64,000 nt of DNA from Sphingobium terrigena (GTDB taxonomy: Bacteria > Pseudomonadota > Alphaproteobacteria > Sphingomonadales > Sphingomonadaceae). The DNA is taken from contig NZ_QVRA01000002.1 of the NCBI RefSeq assembly GCF_003591655.1, positions 80,910 through 144,909 on the forward strand. The letters are read 5' to 3'. The translations under genes were made by a program, and so were the position numbers. The notes under the pieces were generated by a model. That model did no database searches. It saw only the letters and a list, made by a program, of their open reading frames with translations, and was not told where the DNA came from. Positions 9,010 to 18,715 of the stretch are shown here, piece after piece (position 1 is the stretch's first letter; every line of letters begins with the position of its first letter).

Positions 9010-9181
9010 GTCGTCTCCGCTCCGGTGGACACCGGGTTTGTTGCTATGCGGAGCGCAGGGGATATGATTCGGACAACGCCCCCTGTCGCCCTCCGAAGGG
9101 GCAGTTAGGGACGTGTGGTGACAGGCTTGTTCTGTTTTGGTGACGAAATGGCGTCACTAAAATTACAGTTTGACGACTTGC

Positions 9182-9199
9182 ATGAAGCTTTCATGACAA
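9182..9199 (-). promoter_or_regulatory. Probable Pho box upstream of the lipoprotein gene
   Basis: Minus strand reads TTGTCAT-GAAA-GCTTCAT, two units at 11-bp spacing like the stronger array before gspC. A further TCGTCAA follows one base out of phase. It lies about 170 bp before the lipoprotein start and just downstream of the small TPR-like gene. Confidence 0.5.
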
Positions 9200-9256
9200 A
9201 GGCGTCATTCTGTCGAACGACGCCCCGTCATGATCGCTTGAGATGAGATGCGTTTG

Positions 9257-9643
9257 TCAGCGCGAAGCGTAAACCGGCGTCAGGCGGCTCATCGCCCGCC
9301 GCGCCACGTCGCGTGATGACTGTTCACTGCCGTCTGCCAATACCAGCGTCATTTCGGGCGAGAAGCGCGCAGACTTATAGGCCGAGTGCGCGTCAGCCAC
9401 ACGGCCCATGCCCGCATAGGCATTACCCAGGTTGATGAGGCGCGCGGGGTCATTGGCGCTGTCTGGCCATACGGCCTTCAGCCGCTTGGCGGCCTTTTCA
9501 AACTGGCCAGCCGTCAGGTCGCGCGCAGCCAGACCGCCATCAGGAACGCCGACAACGATCACATCCTCCGACGCGCCCTGCGCCATGGCGGGGGTGACGC
9601 ACGCCAAAGCAAAACCGGCGACAAGGGCGACCTTCAGCATCAT
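9257..9643 (-). CDS. Small periplasmic TPR-like protein
   Basis: 128 aa with a signal peptide (KVALVAGFALACVTPAMA|Q) and a central segment with one TPR-like helical hairpin (ARLINLGNAYAGMGRVADAHSAYKSA). The C-terminal helix (SSRDVARRAMSRLTPVY) matches small sphingomonad periplasmic proteins of unknown function. It is leftward like the lipoprotein gene, 247 bp upstream of it, and has its own Pho-like site about 40 bp before the start. Confidence 0.75.
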   Translation of the reverse strand: MMLKVALVAGFALACVTPAMAQGASEDVIVVGVPDGGLAARDLTAGQFEKAAKRLKAVWPDSANDPARLINLGNAYAGMGRVADAHSAYKSARFSPEMTLVLADGSEQSSRDVARRAMSRLTPVYASR

Positions 9644-9681
9644 ATTTTCTCCAGCAAAACCTTCTGACTATAGCGATGATT

Positions 9682-9699
9682 ATTTCACTATGATGACAG
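9682..9699 (-). promoter_or_regulatory. Weak Pho-box-like site before the TPR-like gene
   Basis: Minus strand CTGTCAT-CATA-GTGAAAT: a perfect first unit and a second unit with 4 of 7 matches at 11-bp spacing, about 40 bp upstream of the start codon at 9643. Confidence 0.4.
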
Positions 9700-9776
9700 T
9701 AGCGCAATAGCGGTTCGGTTGCTGAAAAAGGATTTTGATTTGCTTTAAATCAATAACTTATGATTTTTTCTTCATA

Positions 9777-9794
9777 CTGTCATAAAAGTGTAAT
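9777..9794 (+). promoter_or_regulatory. Pho-box-like site facing the gene-free gap
   Basis: Plus strand CTGTCAT-AAAA-GTGTAAT, close to the E. coli consensus CTGTCATAWAWCTGTCAY. The next 11-bp unit reads TAGACAG, which makes the outer bases a dyad. No plus-strand gene follows. Confidence 0.45.
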
Positions 9795-9974
9795 CGAATA
9801 GACAGTCGGAGTCGATACCGATTCGCACAGCAGGGATTTGTTCTGAAATGCGCCCCTGGTGCATCAGCACCGGCAATCGTCTTGCGCTCTTCCACGCATG
9901 TCGAGACAGGCTCGCCGCGCCAGGCGATCGATCAAGCGAGGCCAGCGATGCAGGATAGCAAAAATGATGAAGGT

Positions 9975-10004
9975 CCGGGAGGTTCTGTTGCCCGGCCCTC
10001 CCGG
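9975..10004 (-). terminator. Rho-independent terminator of ssrA
   Basis: Perfect 8-bp stem CCGGGAGG / CCTCCCGG around a 14-nt loop on the minus strand, followed by ACCTTCATCATTTTTG. It lies downstream of the tmRNA coding piece. Confidence 0.7.
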
Positions 10005-10328
10005 AGGCCGCTGAATTCCCTTCTGTTGCCCGGTGGGTTCAACCGCGCTATTTTAGAGTGAGGTCAGGCCGTTAGGCCCTCATTCACGCTGCAATGGCGA
10101 GTGCTTCGTTATCGTTGGCACTTATGAGTTTTGCACAGTTTAACGGCTTACACGGGCCGGGTAAAAATATCGCCTTTGAACACACGTCGATCCTAGTTCG
10201 GCCCCGTCAGACATCCCGTCCGACATCTCTGCCAACCGGGATATGTGGTGGAACCGCCGGGTACTGCCCCCGGGTCCGCTGCGTCTATTATACGACACAC
10301 TTTATCACCATAGCCGGGCGAACCCGGC
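10005..10328 (-). ncRNA. ssrA: Two-piece (circularly permuted) tmRNA
   Basis: Rescues stalled ribosomes by trans-translation. On the minus strand the acceptor piece comes first and ends CGGTTCCACCA (CCA at 10246-10248). A spacer follows, then the coding piece begins GGGGCCGAACTAGGATCGACG at 10205. The two ends form a 7-bp acceptor stem with G-U as its third pair, the alanine identity element. The tag reading frame runs 10119-10084 and encodes ANDNEALAIAA before TGA. Permuted two-piece tmRNA is typical of alphaproteobacteria. Outer ends are approximate; the right end is the transcription start inferred from the promoter. Confidence 0.93.
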
Positions 10329-10334
10329 CCGACC

Positions 10335-10363
10335 CATATGGGCGTAAAGTTGCGCCTTTTCAA
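10335..10363 (-). promoter_or_regulatory. Probable sigma-70 promoter of ssrA
   Basis: Minus strand TTGAAA (10363-10358) and CATATG (10340-10335) separated by 17 bp, placing transcription start near 10328, just before a GCCGGG-TTC-GCCCGGC hairpin and the acceptor piece. Confidence 0.5.
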
Positions 10364-10385
10364 GCCGCCGCATAAGGGAAAGCCC

Positions 10386-11120
10386 ATGTGTATCGTGACA
10401 ATGGCATGGGCGGCCCATCCGCGCTGGCATCTGGTGCTGGCGGGCAATCGCGACGAACATCATGTTCGCCCCTCCGCCGCGCTGGCGCAATGGGATGACA
10501 GGCCCGGCATCATCGCGGGGCGCGACCTGCAATCGGGCGGCACATGGGCAGGCGTGTCCGATACCGGCCACATGGCGGTAGTCACCAACCAGCGCGGCTA
10601 TGGCCTGGCCCATCCCGACCGTGCCTCGCGCGGCGCGTTGGTGACGGATATGCTGACGGGCGAGGGACTTTATGCCGCGCCGACGCTGGCGACGCTCGAC
10701 GATTTCAACCCGTTCAGCCTGATCGCGGTGGACCGTCACCGCGCCCGACTGCTGACCAACCGTCCGCACCCCGACGCGATCGACCTGCCTCCCGGCATTA
10801 TCAGCCTGTCCAACGGGCCGTTCGATACGCCATGGCCCAAGACGCAGCAATTGAACGCGATGCTGGCCGACTGGCTGGCGACGGGACAGGATGATCCGGC
10901 GCTGCTCTTCACGGCGCTACGCACCGAAACCCTGCCCGACGACATAGCGCCGGACGCCGAGCCATCCCCCATCTTCATCCGCGATGCCATCTACGGCACG
11001 CGATGCAGCACGATCGTCACGATCGACTACGCAGGACAGGGCATGATCGCCGAACGCCGCTATGACGCGGGCGGACAGCAGACCGGCGAAACCTGGATAG
11101 AGTTCGCCTGGCCGCTTTAA
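10386..11120 (+). CDS. NRDE family protein (TANGO2-like)
   Basis: 244 aa from the ATG at 10386. It begins MCIVTMAW and carries the family-defining NRDE motif in VLAGNRDEHH, followed by GRDLQSGGTWAGVS, VVTNQRGYG and SLSNGPFDTPWPK, all hallmarks of the NRDE/TANGO2 family. In eukaryotes TANGO2 is linked to Golgi organisation and haem or lipid handling; the bacterial role is not defined. It is divergent from ssrA and convergent with the small gene at 11117-11353, overlapping it by 4 bp. Confidence 0.88.
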   Translation: MCIVTMAWAAHPRWHLVLAGNRDEHHVRPSAALAQWDDRPGIIAGRDLQSGGTWAGVSDTGHMAVVTNQRGYGLAHPDRASRGALVTDMLTGEGLYAAPTLATLDDFNPFSLIAVDRHRARLLTNRPHPDAIDLPPGIISLSNGPFDTPWPKTQQLNAMLADWLATGQDDPALLFTALRTETLPDDIAPDAEPSPIFIRDAIYGTRCSTIVTIDYAGQGMIAERRYDAGGQQTGETWIEFAWPL

Positions 11121-11353
11121 CGCAGCACCGAACGCGGCTGACGCGCCAGATGGAGTGAGGATCGCACGACCGGCGACTCGATCAGCTTGGTTTTCATCAG
11201 GTCGCGCATCCGGTCGGCCCCATCGGGGTTCAGCATCACCACGCGGGTGCCGCCCGATGTCAGCGCTTCGATGGTCGATACGGCCAGCGCGTGCTTGGTG
11301 CAAAGCGCCTGCACATCGGCCAGCGGCGCATTGATGTTGATCGCGCGGCTCAT
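11117..11353 (-). CDS. Small conserved hypothetical protein, 78 aa
   Basis: Starts at the ATG at 11353 (MSRAININAPLADVQALC); the longer frame upstream looks non-coding. It is a small soluble alpha/beta protein with VVMLNPDGADRMRDLMKTKL in the middle and a basic C-terminus. No family recognised. It stands alone on this strand, convergent with the NRDE gene and divergent from trpG. Confidence 0.65.
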   Translation of the reverse strand: MSRAININAPLADVQALCTKHALAVSTIEALTSGGTRVVMLNPDGADRMRDLMKTKLIESPVVRSSLHLARQPRSVLR

Positions 11354-11577
11354 GCGGCGCTGCTCACGCCAGTGTTGATAGATATGCGAATAAAATGGTC
11401 CAAGAGAAAGCGCCTTGCTGGCAAGCGGGAGCGCTGGGCGTCTCTCGGTCACGCGAATGCTTGCGGGCAGGGTTCGCGTCGATGGGCTGGCCCTAGCAGA
11501 GGCATGTGTCGCCGTCGCGACATTTATGGCGCAGCCCGCTTCCCCTTGCCGCCCTGCCTCTCTATAGCCCTGATCCC

Positions 11578-12168
11578 ATGATCCTCGTCATCGACAATTA
11601 TGACAGCTTCACCTGGAACCTGGTCCATTATCTGATGGAACTGGGCGCACGGGTAGAGGTCGTCCGCAACGACGCCATTTCAGCGGGCCAGGCGCTATCC
11701 AGCGGGGCGAAGGCCTTTCTGCTCTCGCCCGGTCCCTGCACCCCCAATGAAGCGGGCGTCAGCCTCGACCTCGTCGCCGCCTGCGCCGATGCGGGCGCGC
11801 CCTTGCTCGGCGTATGCCTTGGCCATCAGGCGATCGGCCAGCATTTCGGCGGTAAGGTCGTGCGCGGCGGCCTGATGCACGGCAAGACATCGCCCGTCAC
11901 CCATGACGGCACTGGCCTGTTCGCCGGTATCCCCTCCCCCTTCACCGCCACCCGCTACCATTCGCTGATCGTCGAGGATATTCCGGGCAGCCTGGTCGTC
12001 AACGCGACCAGCGAGGACGGGTCGGTCATGGGCTTCCGCCACGCGACCCTGCCCATCCATTCGGTCCAGTTCCACCCCGAAAGCATCGCCACCGAACATG
12101 GCCATGACATGCTGGCCAATTTCATGAAGATTGCGGGCATGAAGGTGAAGGCGCGCGAGGCAGCCTGA
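11578..12168 (+). CDS. trpG: Anthranilate synthase component II (glutamine amidotransferase)
   Basis: Supplies ammonia from glutamine for anthranilate synthesis. 196 aa starting [15 protein letters not shown] at 11578. It has the class I glutamine amidotransferase triad: Cys in [10 protein letters not shown] and His/Glu in [12 protein letters not shown], plus the oxyanion-loop [12 protein letters not shown]. trpD and trpC follow in the same direction after a 160-bp gap in which I see no gene. The partner trpE is not in the window. This protein may also serve p-aminobenzoate synthesis, as PabA-type subunits often do. Confidence 0.95.
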   Translation: MILVIDNYDSFTWNLVHYLMELGARVEVVRNDAISAGQALSSGAKAFLLSPGPCTPNEAGVSLDLVAACADAGAPLLGVCLGHQAIGQHFGGKVVRGGLMHGKTSPVTHDGTGLFAGIPSPFTATRYHSLIVEDIPGSLVVNATSEDGSVMGFRHATLPIHSVQFHPESIATEHGHDMLANFMKIAGMKVKAREAA

Positions 12169-12328
12169 CCGCGCTGTCCTATCGCATCACGCCCGGCTAG
12201 GATGCGTTGCCGACTTTGCAAAAGTTACGGCAATAGGAAATCTTATGTCTCATTTACCGGGAAAAGTGCGAAGTTAAGCGCCAGCGCCCCCTCGACTCAC
12301 CGCCCCGCTGATGATTAAGGCAAGCGCG

Positions 12329-13321
12329 ATGACCAGCCTGCCCGATCCTTCCCAACCCCTCGATGCGCATGTCGCCGCCTGCGCCTTCGACCTGCTGTTC
12401 GACGCCGACCTGCCCGAAGCCGACATCGCCGCTTTCCTCGTCACCATGGCCCGGCGCGGCGAGACAGCGATCGAGATCGCTGCGGCGGCCCGCGCCATGC
12501 GCGCCCGGATGATCCCGGTCACCGCCCCCGCAGGCGCGATCGACGTATGCGGCACCGGCGGCGATGGCCACCACACCCTCAACGTCTCGACCGCCGTGTC
12601 GCTGGTCGTCGCCGCCGCTGGCGTTCCCGTCGCCAAACATGGCAACCGCGCCGCATCCTCCAAGGCAGGCGCCGCCGACACGCTCGAAGCGCTCGGCCTC
12701 AACCTCGACCGCGCAGCCGCCAGCGCTGAAAAGACGCTGGCCGAGATCGGCATCTGTTTCCTCTTCGCGCAAAATTACCACCCCGCGCTCAAGCGCCTCG
12801 GCCCGATCCGCAAGGCCATTGGCGAACGCACCATCTTCAACCTGATGGGACCGCTCGCCAACCCCGCCGGGGTGCGTCGCCAACTCGTCGGCATCGCCCG
12901 CCCTGCCTATGTTCCCATCTATGCGCAAGCGCTCGCCGAACTGGGCGTCGATCGCGCAATGATCGTGTCGGGGGACGAGGGGCTGGACGAATTGTCGCTG
13001 GCGGGCGGCAACGACATCGCCGAAGTCGCGGGCCATGGCGTCGTTGCGATGCGCCGCCTGTCCGCTACAGACTTGGGCCTTGCCACCCATCCGGTCGATG
13101 CGATCCGCGGCGGCGATGCGGCCCATAATGCCGCCGCCCTGCGCGCGCTGTTGCAAGGTGAACCGGGTGCCTATCGCGACGCGGTGCTGCTCAATGCCGC
13201 CGCTGCCCTTGTCGTGGCCGACGCGGTTGCCGATTTTCAGGAAGGCGTAGAGGAAGCGGCTGAGACGATCGACCGTGGCCTTGCCAACGCCCTGCTCAAT
13301 TGCTGGATTACCTATCAATGA
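12329..13321 (+). CDS. trpD: Anthranilate phosphoribosyltransferase
   Basis: Transfers phosphoribose from PRPP to anthranilate, the second committed step of tryptophan synthesis. 330 aa from the ATG at 12329, which has AAGG upstream (an ATG at 12311 is less likely). It shows the PRPP-binding motif [38 protein letters not shown], and [14 protein letters not shown]. Its stop overlaps the trpC start (ATGA). Confidence 0.96.
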   Translation: MTSLPDPSQPLDAHVAACAFDLLFDADLPEADIAAFLVTMARRGETAIEIAAAARAMRARMIPVTAPAGAIDVCGTGGDGHHTLNVSTAVSLVVAAAGVPVAKHGNRAASSKAGAADTLEALGLNLDRAAASAEKTLAEIGICFLFAQNYHPALKRLGPIRKAIGERTIFNLMGPLANPAGVRRQLVGIARPAYVPIYAQALAELGVDRAMIVSGDEGLDELSLAGGNDIAEVAGHGVVAMRRLSATDLGLATHPVDAIRGGDAAHNAAALRALLQGEPGAYRDAVLLNAAAALVVADAVADFQEGVEEAAETIDRGLANALLNCWITYQ

Positions 13322-14109
13322 CCAACAAGCTGATCGAAATTTGCGATTTCAAGCGCGAGGATGTCGCCCGGCGCAAGGCCGCGACCAGCCTGTCGTCGCT
13401 CCACGCCCGAGCCAGCGAACAGACGCCCCCGCGCGGTTTCCGCAAGGCGCTGGACGACGCTGCCCTGTCCGGTTTCGGCCTGATCGCGGAGATCAAGAAA
13501 GCCAGCCCATCCAAAGGCCTGATCCGCGCCGATTTCGATCCGCCCGCCCATGCCCAGGCCTATGCCGCGGGCGGCGCGGCCTGCCTGTCGGTGCTGACCG
13601 ACGAGCCTTATTTTCAGGGGCATGACGATTATCTGATGGCCGCCCGCTCAGCCTGCGCCATCCCCGTACTGCGCAAGGATTTCATCGTTGATCCCTGGCA
13701 GATCCTCGAAAGCCGTTCGCTCGGCGCGGACGCCATCCTGATCATCGTCGCCGCACTGGATGACGGGCAGATGGCGGAGATTGAGGATGCGGCCCTTGGC
13801 CTTGGCATGGATGCGCTGATCGAAGTGCATGACGAGGCGGAAATGGAGCGCGCGCTCAAATTGCGCTCCCGCCTGATCGGCGTCAATAACCGCGACCTGC
13901 GCGACTTCTCGGTCGATTTCGCCCGCACCTATGAACTGGTGGGCAAGGCACCGGCGGGCTACACTTTCGTCGCCGAAAGCGGCCTCACCAGCCATGCCGA
14001 CCTGACCGCCATGGCCGATCATGGCGTGCGCTGCTTCCTGGTCGGCGAAACGCTGATGCGGCAGGCCGATGTCGAAGGCGCTACGCTCAACCTGTTGACC
14101 GGCGCATGA
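13318..14109 (+). CDS. trpC: Indole-3-glycerol phosphate synthase
   Basis: Closes the indole ring from CdRP. 263 aa TIM barrel starting [20 protein letters not shown]. Motifs: [15 protein letters not shown] (catalytic Lys in the AEIKKASPS signature), [39 protein letters not shown] and [12 protein letters not shown]. It overlaps trpD and moaC by 4 bp each, so tryptophan and molybdopterin genes form one translationally coupled run. Confidence 0.96.
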   Translation: MTNKLIEICDFKREDVARRKAATSLSSLHARASEQTPPRGFRKALDDAALSGFGLIAEIKKASPSKGLIRADFDPPAHAQAYAAGGAACLSVLTDEPYFQGHDDYLMAARSACAIPVLRKDFIVDPWQILESRSLGADAILIIVAALDDGQMAEIEDAALGLGMDALIEVHDEAEMERALKLRSRLIGVNNRDLRDFSVDFARTYELVGKAPAGYTFVAESGLTSHADLTAMADHGVRCFLVGETLMRQADVEGATLNLLTGA

Positions 14110-14576
14110 CCGGTCTCACCCATCTCGACGCCGACGGCGCGGCCCGCATGGTCGATGTCTCGGCCAAGGCGGTGACCGCGCGCGAGGCGATTGCCAGCGG
14201 CCGGATCGACATGATTGCGGACGCCGCCGCCGCGATCGCGCAGGGGCTGGTCAAGAAGGGCGATGTGCTGGCAGTCGCGCGGGTCGCGGGCATCATGGCG
14301 GCCAAGCGCACCGCCGACCTGATCCCGCTCTGCCACCCGATCGCCTTGAGCGCCGTCAATATCGACTTTGATCTGGACGAGGGCGGCGTCACCGTCACCG
14401 CCACCGCCCGCACAGCTGGCCAGACCGGGGTGGAGATGGAGGCGCTGACCGCTGCCTCGGTCGCGCTGCTCACCATCTACGACATGGCCAAGGCGCTCGA
14501 TAAGGGCATGATCATCGGCAATGTCCGCCTGATCGCCAAGAGCGGCGGCAAGTCGGGCGACTGGCGCGCGGCATGA
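14106..14576 (+). CDS. moaC: Cyclic pyranopterin monophosphate synthase
   Basis: Second step of molybdenum cofactor synthesis, making cPMP from the MoaA product. 156 aa with the family motifs [52 protein letters not shown] and [11 protein letters not shown]. Starts and ends in ATGA overlaps with trpC and moeA. Confidence 0.96.
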   Translation: MTGLTHLDADGAARMVDVSAKAVTAREAIASGRIDMIADAAAAIAQGLVKKGDVLAVARVAGIMAAKRTADLIPLCHPIALSAVNIDFDLDEGGVTVTATARTAGQTGVEMEALTAASVALLTIYDMAKALDKGMIIGNVRLIAKSGGKSGDWRAA

Positions 14577-15757
14577 GCCTGCTGCCCGTCGCCGAAGCGC
14601 AGGCGCGGCTGTTTGCGCTTGCGCCGCCGCTGCCTGCGGAGGAAGCGCCCATTGCCGCCTGCACCGGGCGCTGGCTGGCAAGCGATGTGCTGGCGCTGCG
14701 TAACCAGCCCTGGGCCGATCTGTCCGCGATGGACGGTTATGCCGTGCGCGCCACCGAGTGGCCCGGACCATGGCGGGTCACCGGCGAAAGCGCAGCGGGC
14801 GGCTCCGTCCCAGCCCCGCTGCCCCCCGGAGAGGCGTGCCGCATCTTCACCGGCGCTCCATTGCCCGCCGGAGCTGACACGATCCTGATCCAGGAAAATG
14901 CCACCCGCGATGGCGATCGACTGACGGCCAGCGACGATCCTTTGCCGGTAGGCCGCAATGTCCGCCTTGCCGCATCGGACTTCGCCCTGAACGATCGGTT
15001 GCTGGCCGCCGGAACCACCCTCACCCCCGCCCGCATCGCGCTGGCCGTGCTGGGCGGCCATGGCGCGCTTCCCGTGGGGCGGCGGCCCAAGGTCGCATTG
15101 ATCTCCACCGGCAACGAACTCGTCCCGCCCGGCGCACCGACCCCGGCGGGTAGCCTGCCCTCGTCCAACGCAGCAATGCTGGCAGCGATGCTGGCCGCCC
15201 TGCCCTGCGACGTCATCGACCTGGGCATCGTCCCCGACGATCTCGGCGCCATGACGGCGGCGCTACAACAGGCCACATCGGCGGACATCATCGTCTCCAC
15301 CGGCGGCGCATCGGTCGGCGATCATGACATGGTCCGCCCCGCCTTTGCCCAGGCAGGCGGCGCGCTCGATTTCTGGAAGATCAGGATGCGGCCCGGCAAG
15401 CCGCTCATGGCCGGAACACTGGGCGATGCTGTGTTTCTGGGTCTGCCCGGCAATCCGGTATCGGCCTTCGTCACCGCGACCCTGTTCCTGTTGCCGCTGG
15501 TGCGCCATCGCGCCGGATCGGCAGCGCCGCTTCCACGCACGACGCAGGCGCGCCTGGCCGCACTGCTACCAGCCACCGCCGATCGCGACGATTATCTGCG
15601 CGCCTATCGGGGTGAGGCTGGCATCGTCTCGGTCACGTCGCAGGACAGCGCCGCCACCGCCGCCATGGCTATGGCCGACTGCCTGATCCTGCGGCCCGCC
15701 GACTCTCCTTCTGCGGCCACGGGCGACACCGTCACCATCCTGCCACTGATGGACTGA
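14573..15757 (+). CDS. moeA: Molybdopterin molybdenumtransferase MoeA
   Basis: Inserts molybdate into adenylylated molybdopterin. 394 aa. Signatures: [77 protein letters not shown] and [14 protein letters not shown]. Follows moaC with a 4-bp overlap; lexA starts 124 bp later under its own operator. Confidence 0.95.
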   Translation: MSLLPVAEAQARLFALAPPLPAEEAPIAACTGRWLASDVLALRNQPWADLSAMDGYAVRATEWPGPWRVTGESAAGGSVPAPLPPGEACRIFTGAPLPAGADTILIQENATRDGDRLTASDDPLPVGRNVRLAASDFALNDRLLAAGTTLTPARIALAVLGGHGALPVGRRPKVALISTGNELVPPGAPTPAGSLPSSNAAMLAAMLAALPCDVIDLGIVPDDLGAMTAALQQATSADIIVSTGGASVGDHDMVRPAFAQAGGALDFWKIRMRPGKPLMAGTLGDAVFLGLPGNPVSAFVTATLFLLPLVRHRAGSAAPLPRTTQARLAALLPATADRDDYLRAYRGEAGIVSVTSQDSAATAAMAMADCLILRPADSPSAATGDTVTILPLMD

Positions 15758-15848
15758 AGCTTCCGTAGTGCCGCCGGTTAAGCGGTGGATTGGCGGCAAG
15801 AACGACCACGCGTTGCTCGCTTGACTCGCCTCCTTCCGTTTCCTATGT

Positions 15849-15863
15849 GTTCCTTATACGTTC
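15849..15863 (+). promoter_or_regulatory. LexA operator (SOS box, alphaproteobacterial type)
   Basis: GTTC-CTTATAC-GTTC, an exact match to the alphaproteobacterial LexA box GTTC-N7-GTTC, 18-32 bp upstream of the lexA ATG. It implies autoregulation of lexA. Confidence 0.88.
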
Positions 15864-15880
15864 CATGGAGGACCGCAGGC

Positions 15881-16552
15881 ATGTTGACCCTCAAGCAGCA
15901 GGAATTGCTGAGTTTCATCCAGACCCGGCTGGAGGAAGGCGGTGTTTCGCCCTCTTTCGAGGAGATGAAGGATGCGCTCGACCTGCGATCCAAGTCCGGC
16001 ATCCACCGGCTGATCAACGCGCTGGAGGAACGCGGCTTCATCCGCCGCCTGCCCAACCGCGCCCGCGCGCTGGAGGTGCTGAAGCTGCCGGACGCCATGC
16101 ATCGTGCGCCCGCGCCGGTTGCTCCGGCCAAGCCGCAACTGGCCCCCAGCCTGCCGGTCGCTGCCAATGACGTGATCGAAATCCCGCTGCATGGCCGCAT
16201 CGCCGCCGGCGTCCCGATCGAGGCGATGGAGGGGCAGAATATGTTGTCCGTCCCTGCCGCCTTGCTCGGCGCAGGCGACCATTATGCGCTGGAAGTGTCG
16301 GGCGATTCGATGATGGAAGCGGGCATTCTCGACGGCGACTTCGCGCTGATCCAGCGCACCGACACCGCCCGCGAAGGCCAGATCGTCGTCGCCCTGATCG
16401 ATGACGCAGAAGCCACGCTCAAATATTTCCGCCGCGAAGGGCAGCGCGTCCGGCTCGACCCGGCCAATAGCGCCTATGAACCGCAACTCTATGATTCGCG
16501 GCAGGTGCGGATCCAGGGCAAGCTGGCGGGACTGCTGCGCCGTTATAATTGA
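15881..16552 (+). CDS. lexA: SOS repressor LexA
   Basis: Represses SOS genes and self-cleaves with RecA. 223 aa from the ATG at 15881, preceded by GGAG. It has an N-terminal winged-helix DNA-binding domain ([38 protein letters not shown]), a cleavage site Ala109-Gly110 in GRIAAGVPI, and an S24 peptidase domain with Ser143 in [15 protein letters not shown] and Lys181 in EATLKYFRR. Convergent with comEC, overlapping it by 10 bp. Confidence 0.96.
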   Translation: MLTLKQQELLSFIQTRLEEGGVSPSFEEMKDALDLRSKSGIHRLINALEERGFIRRLPNRARALEVLKLPDAMHRAPAPVAPAKPQLAPSLPVAANDVIEIPLHGRIAAGVPIEAMEGQNMLSVPAALLGAGDHYALEVSGDSMMEAGILDGDFALIQRTDTAREGQIVVALIDDAEATLKYFRREGQRVRLDPANSAYEPQLYDSRQVRIQGKLAGLLRRYN

Positions 16553-18699
16553 GAACGACGAGGGCGGCGGCGCGGCGTGACGATCCAGGGATGGGCGTCG
16601 CCCGCCGCCCTTACCGTGCTGACACGCGCATCATCCAGGTCGATGGCAATGCCGCCGGTTCGCGCCAGCAGTCGCCGGTCGATCTTCAACCAGCGCGGGC
16701 GGCACCAGTAGGGCAGCCCGCGATCGGCTATGACGATATCGGCGGCGGCGCATTCCCGGCTGAACAAGGTCCGTTCGACCAGCATGTCGCTGCGAGTGGC
16801 CAACACATGCCAGCGCCGCCCGCCCGCTTGCATCCCGACAGCACATAATTCCTTCGAACAGCGCGCCTGCGGCAGGTCCGCCATCGCTTCGAGCGGACCG
16901 TCATAGCCCGCACTCTCCGCCAGCGTATCACGCACATAGTCGCCCGCCCCCGCGCGCAGCAGCGCCATCCCGCCGCCAGCGGTCCGCACCGCGACATGAC
17001 GCCCATCGCCCGTCACCAAAATGTCGGGCGGTGACAGCAACAACACGCCCATGACACCGATCGCCACCGGCCCAAGCCCCAGCCAGCGCCACCCGCTGCG
17101 CCATAACAGGCACCAGAGCAGCCCGCCGATCATCAATGCGAACAGCCAGGATGGTACCGCCGGCGTCAGCATCGTCGCCATCGGACTGGCCGCCACGCCA
17201 TGGGCGATCAGCAGCAGCAGGTTCAGCGCCTGCGCCGTCATCCACCAGAAGGGTGCGCCCAGCCCGACCAGATCGAACAGCAACGCCAGCGCCTCCAGCG
17301 GCATGACGACAAAGGTGGTCAGCGGGATCGCAACCAGATTGGCAAACGCGCCCAGCATCCCGGCTTTGTGAAAATGGAACAGCGCGATCGGCATCAGCAC
17401 CAGTTCGACCGCAATGCCGGTCATCAGCGTCGCGCCCAGCATTCGCCCCGCCTTGCGCGCCATATTCTCGTCCCGCGCGCTGGCAAAAGCGCGAAACCGC
17501 GGATGCTCGGCCAGCGCAACCAGCGCCGTGACCGCGGCAAAGCTCATCTGGAAACTCGGCCCCGTCACCGCTTCGGGCCAGAAAGCCAGCACGATCAGCG
17601 CGCCCACCGCCACCAGCCGCAACGTGATCGCGTCGCGTCCCAGCGCCAGCCCGCCCAGCACCAGCAGCGCGGCGATACAGGAACGCAACGTCGGCACCTC
17701 CGCTCCGGTCAGCAGCGTATAGCCGATCCCCGCCAGCGCGCCGCCCGCCGCCGCGATCAGCATCAGCGGCCAGTCCAGTGCCGCCCGCTGACTAAGCGCC
17801 ATCACCCGCATCAGCAGGAAAATCACCGCACCGATCAGCGCGGTGACATGCAGCCCGCTGATCGACAGCAGATGGGCAAGGCCGCTGCGCCGCATCGCCT
17901 CCGCGTCCGCGTCCGCAATCGCGCCCTGATCCCCGGTCGCCAGCGCGACCGCAATGCCCTGCGCCGGGCCATCGACCTGCTTGCGAATATGCGCGAACAG
18001 GCGCGCCCGCAGCGGTGGCGGGGCGGTCGATGGGCGGACAACCTCCACCGGACGCAGTGCCTTGCCGGTAGCCCCGATCCCCTGAAAATAGGCGCGCGCG
18101 GCGAAATCATAGCCCCCTGGCACGCTGGGCGGCGCTGGCGGCATCAATCGCGCGCGAAAGCGGATCACCGCCCCCTCGCCCAGCGCCGCCGGAACATCCG
18201 CTTCGGCTATATTGATCCGGATCACGCGCGGCAGGCCCGGCGCATCAACCGGACGCAGCATCGCCCGCACCATCTTTTGCGCGGGAACCGGCCGAACCGC
18301 CATCACCTCGCCCGTCACCACGGTAAAGACGGCGCGCGCCAGCGGCGGCTGCCCCAACAGCACCGCCTTGCCCCAGATCAGCGCGCAACCGATACAGGCC
18401 AGCATCCCGCCTGCCACGATCATCCGCCGCAACCGTGCGCCGTCTGGCAACAGCAGCCCCGCGCACGCCAGCGCCAGCGCCCCACAACAAAAGGCCAGCC
18501 ACCCCATCCGGTCGGGCAGCAGGAACCAGGCGGTGATGCCGATCCCCAACCCGATCGGCGCCCATAATGGCACCTGCTCGCGCTCTGTCTCCAGCCAGCT
18601 TTCGACCCGCACAAACGTCCCGCGCGCCCACGCCGCAGCCCCCCGCCAAAGGGAGGTTTGTCGTGGCTCAAAAGCCATGCTAGGGGGCGACGCATTCAT
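16543..18699 (-). CDS. comEC: ComEC/Rec2-type DNA uptake channel
   Basis: Predicted inner-membrane channel for single-stranded DNA uptake. About 718 aa from the ATG at 18699 (an ATG at 18678 is also possible; neither has a clear ribosome binding site). Order: N-terminal membrane segments ([19 protein letters not shown]), soluble OB-like region ([17 protein letters not shown]), the Competence membrane domain with [35 protein letters not shown] and [20 protein letters not shown], then a C-terminal remnant with [12 protein letters not shown]. The C-terminal lactamase-like part is short, as in alphaproteobacteria. Divergent from gltX with only about 16 bp between. Confidence 0.88.
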   Translation of the reverse strand: MNASPPSMAFEPRQTSLWRGAAAWARGTFVRVESWLETEREQVPLWAPIGLGIGITAWFLLPDRMGWLAFCCGALALACAGLLLPDGARLRRMIVAGGMLACIGCALIWGKAVLLGQPPLARAVFTVVTGEVMAVRPVPAQKMVRAMLRPVDAPGLPRVIRINIAEADVPAALGEGAVIRFRARLMPPAPPSVPGGYDFAARAYFQGIGATGKALRPVEVVRPSTAPPPLRARLFAHIRKQVDGPAQGIAVALATGDQGAIADADAEAMRRSGLAHLLSISGLHVTALIGAVIFLLMRVMALSQRAALDWPLMLIAAAGGALAGIGYTLLTGAEVPTLRSCIAALLVLGGLALGRDAITLRLVAVGALIVLAFWPEAVTGPSFQMSFAAVTALVALAEHPRFRAFASARDENMARKAGRMLGATLMTGIAVELVLMPIALFHFHKAGMLGAFANLVAIPLTTFVVMPLEALALLFDLVGLGAPFWWMTAQALNLLLLIAHGVAASPMATMLTPAVPSWLFALMIGGLLWCLLWRSGWRWLGLGPVAIGVMGVLLLSPPDILVTGDGRHVAVRTAGGGMALLRAGAGDYVRDTLAESAGYDGPLEAMADLPQARCSKELCAVGMQAGGRRWHVLATRSDMLVERTLFSRECAAADIVIADRGLPYWCRPRWLKIDRRLLARTGGIAIDLDDARVSTVRAAGDAHPWIVTPRRRPRRSQL

Positions 18700-18715
18700 G
18701 GAACAGGCAGGACGA

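Larger units (their letters stand above)
9644..9964. other. AT-rich intergenic region without a recognisable protein gene
   Basis: About 320 bp between the TPR-like gene and the ssrA terminator. No reading frame here is convincing. The stretch 9721-9800 is strikingly AT-rich for this genome and contains two Pho-like sites (9682-9699 and 9777-9794) plus a CTGTC...GACAG dyad at 9777-9805. A small RNA cannot be excluded. Confidence 0.6.

Noticed and set aside
9119..9145. TGAC pair 22 bp apart upstream of the lipoprotein gene
   Set aside because: The middle 11-bp unit is absent, so it does not form a Pho box; the site at 9182-9199 is better.
10283..10297. TATAAT-like sequence in GTCGTATAATAGACG
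   Set aside because: It lies inside the tmRNA acceptor piece, so it is RNA structure and not a promoter.
12254..13318. Leftward 354-codon frame over trpD
   Set aside because: Mirror of trpD, no family features.
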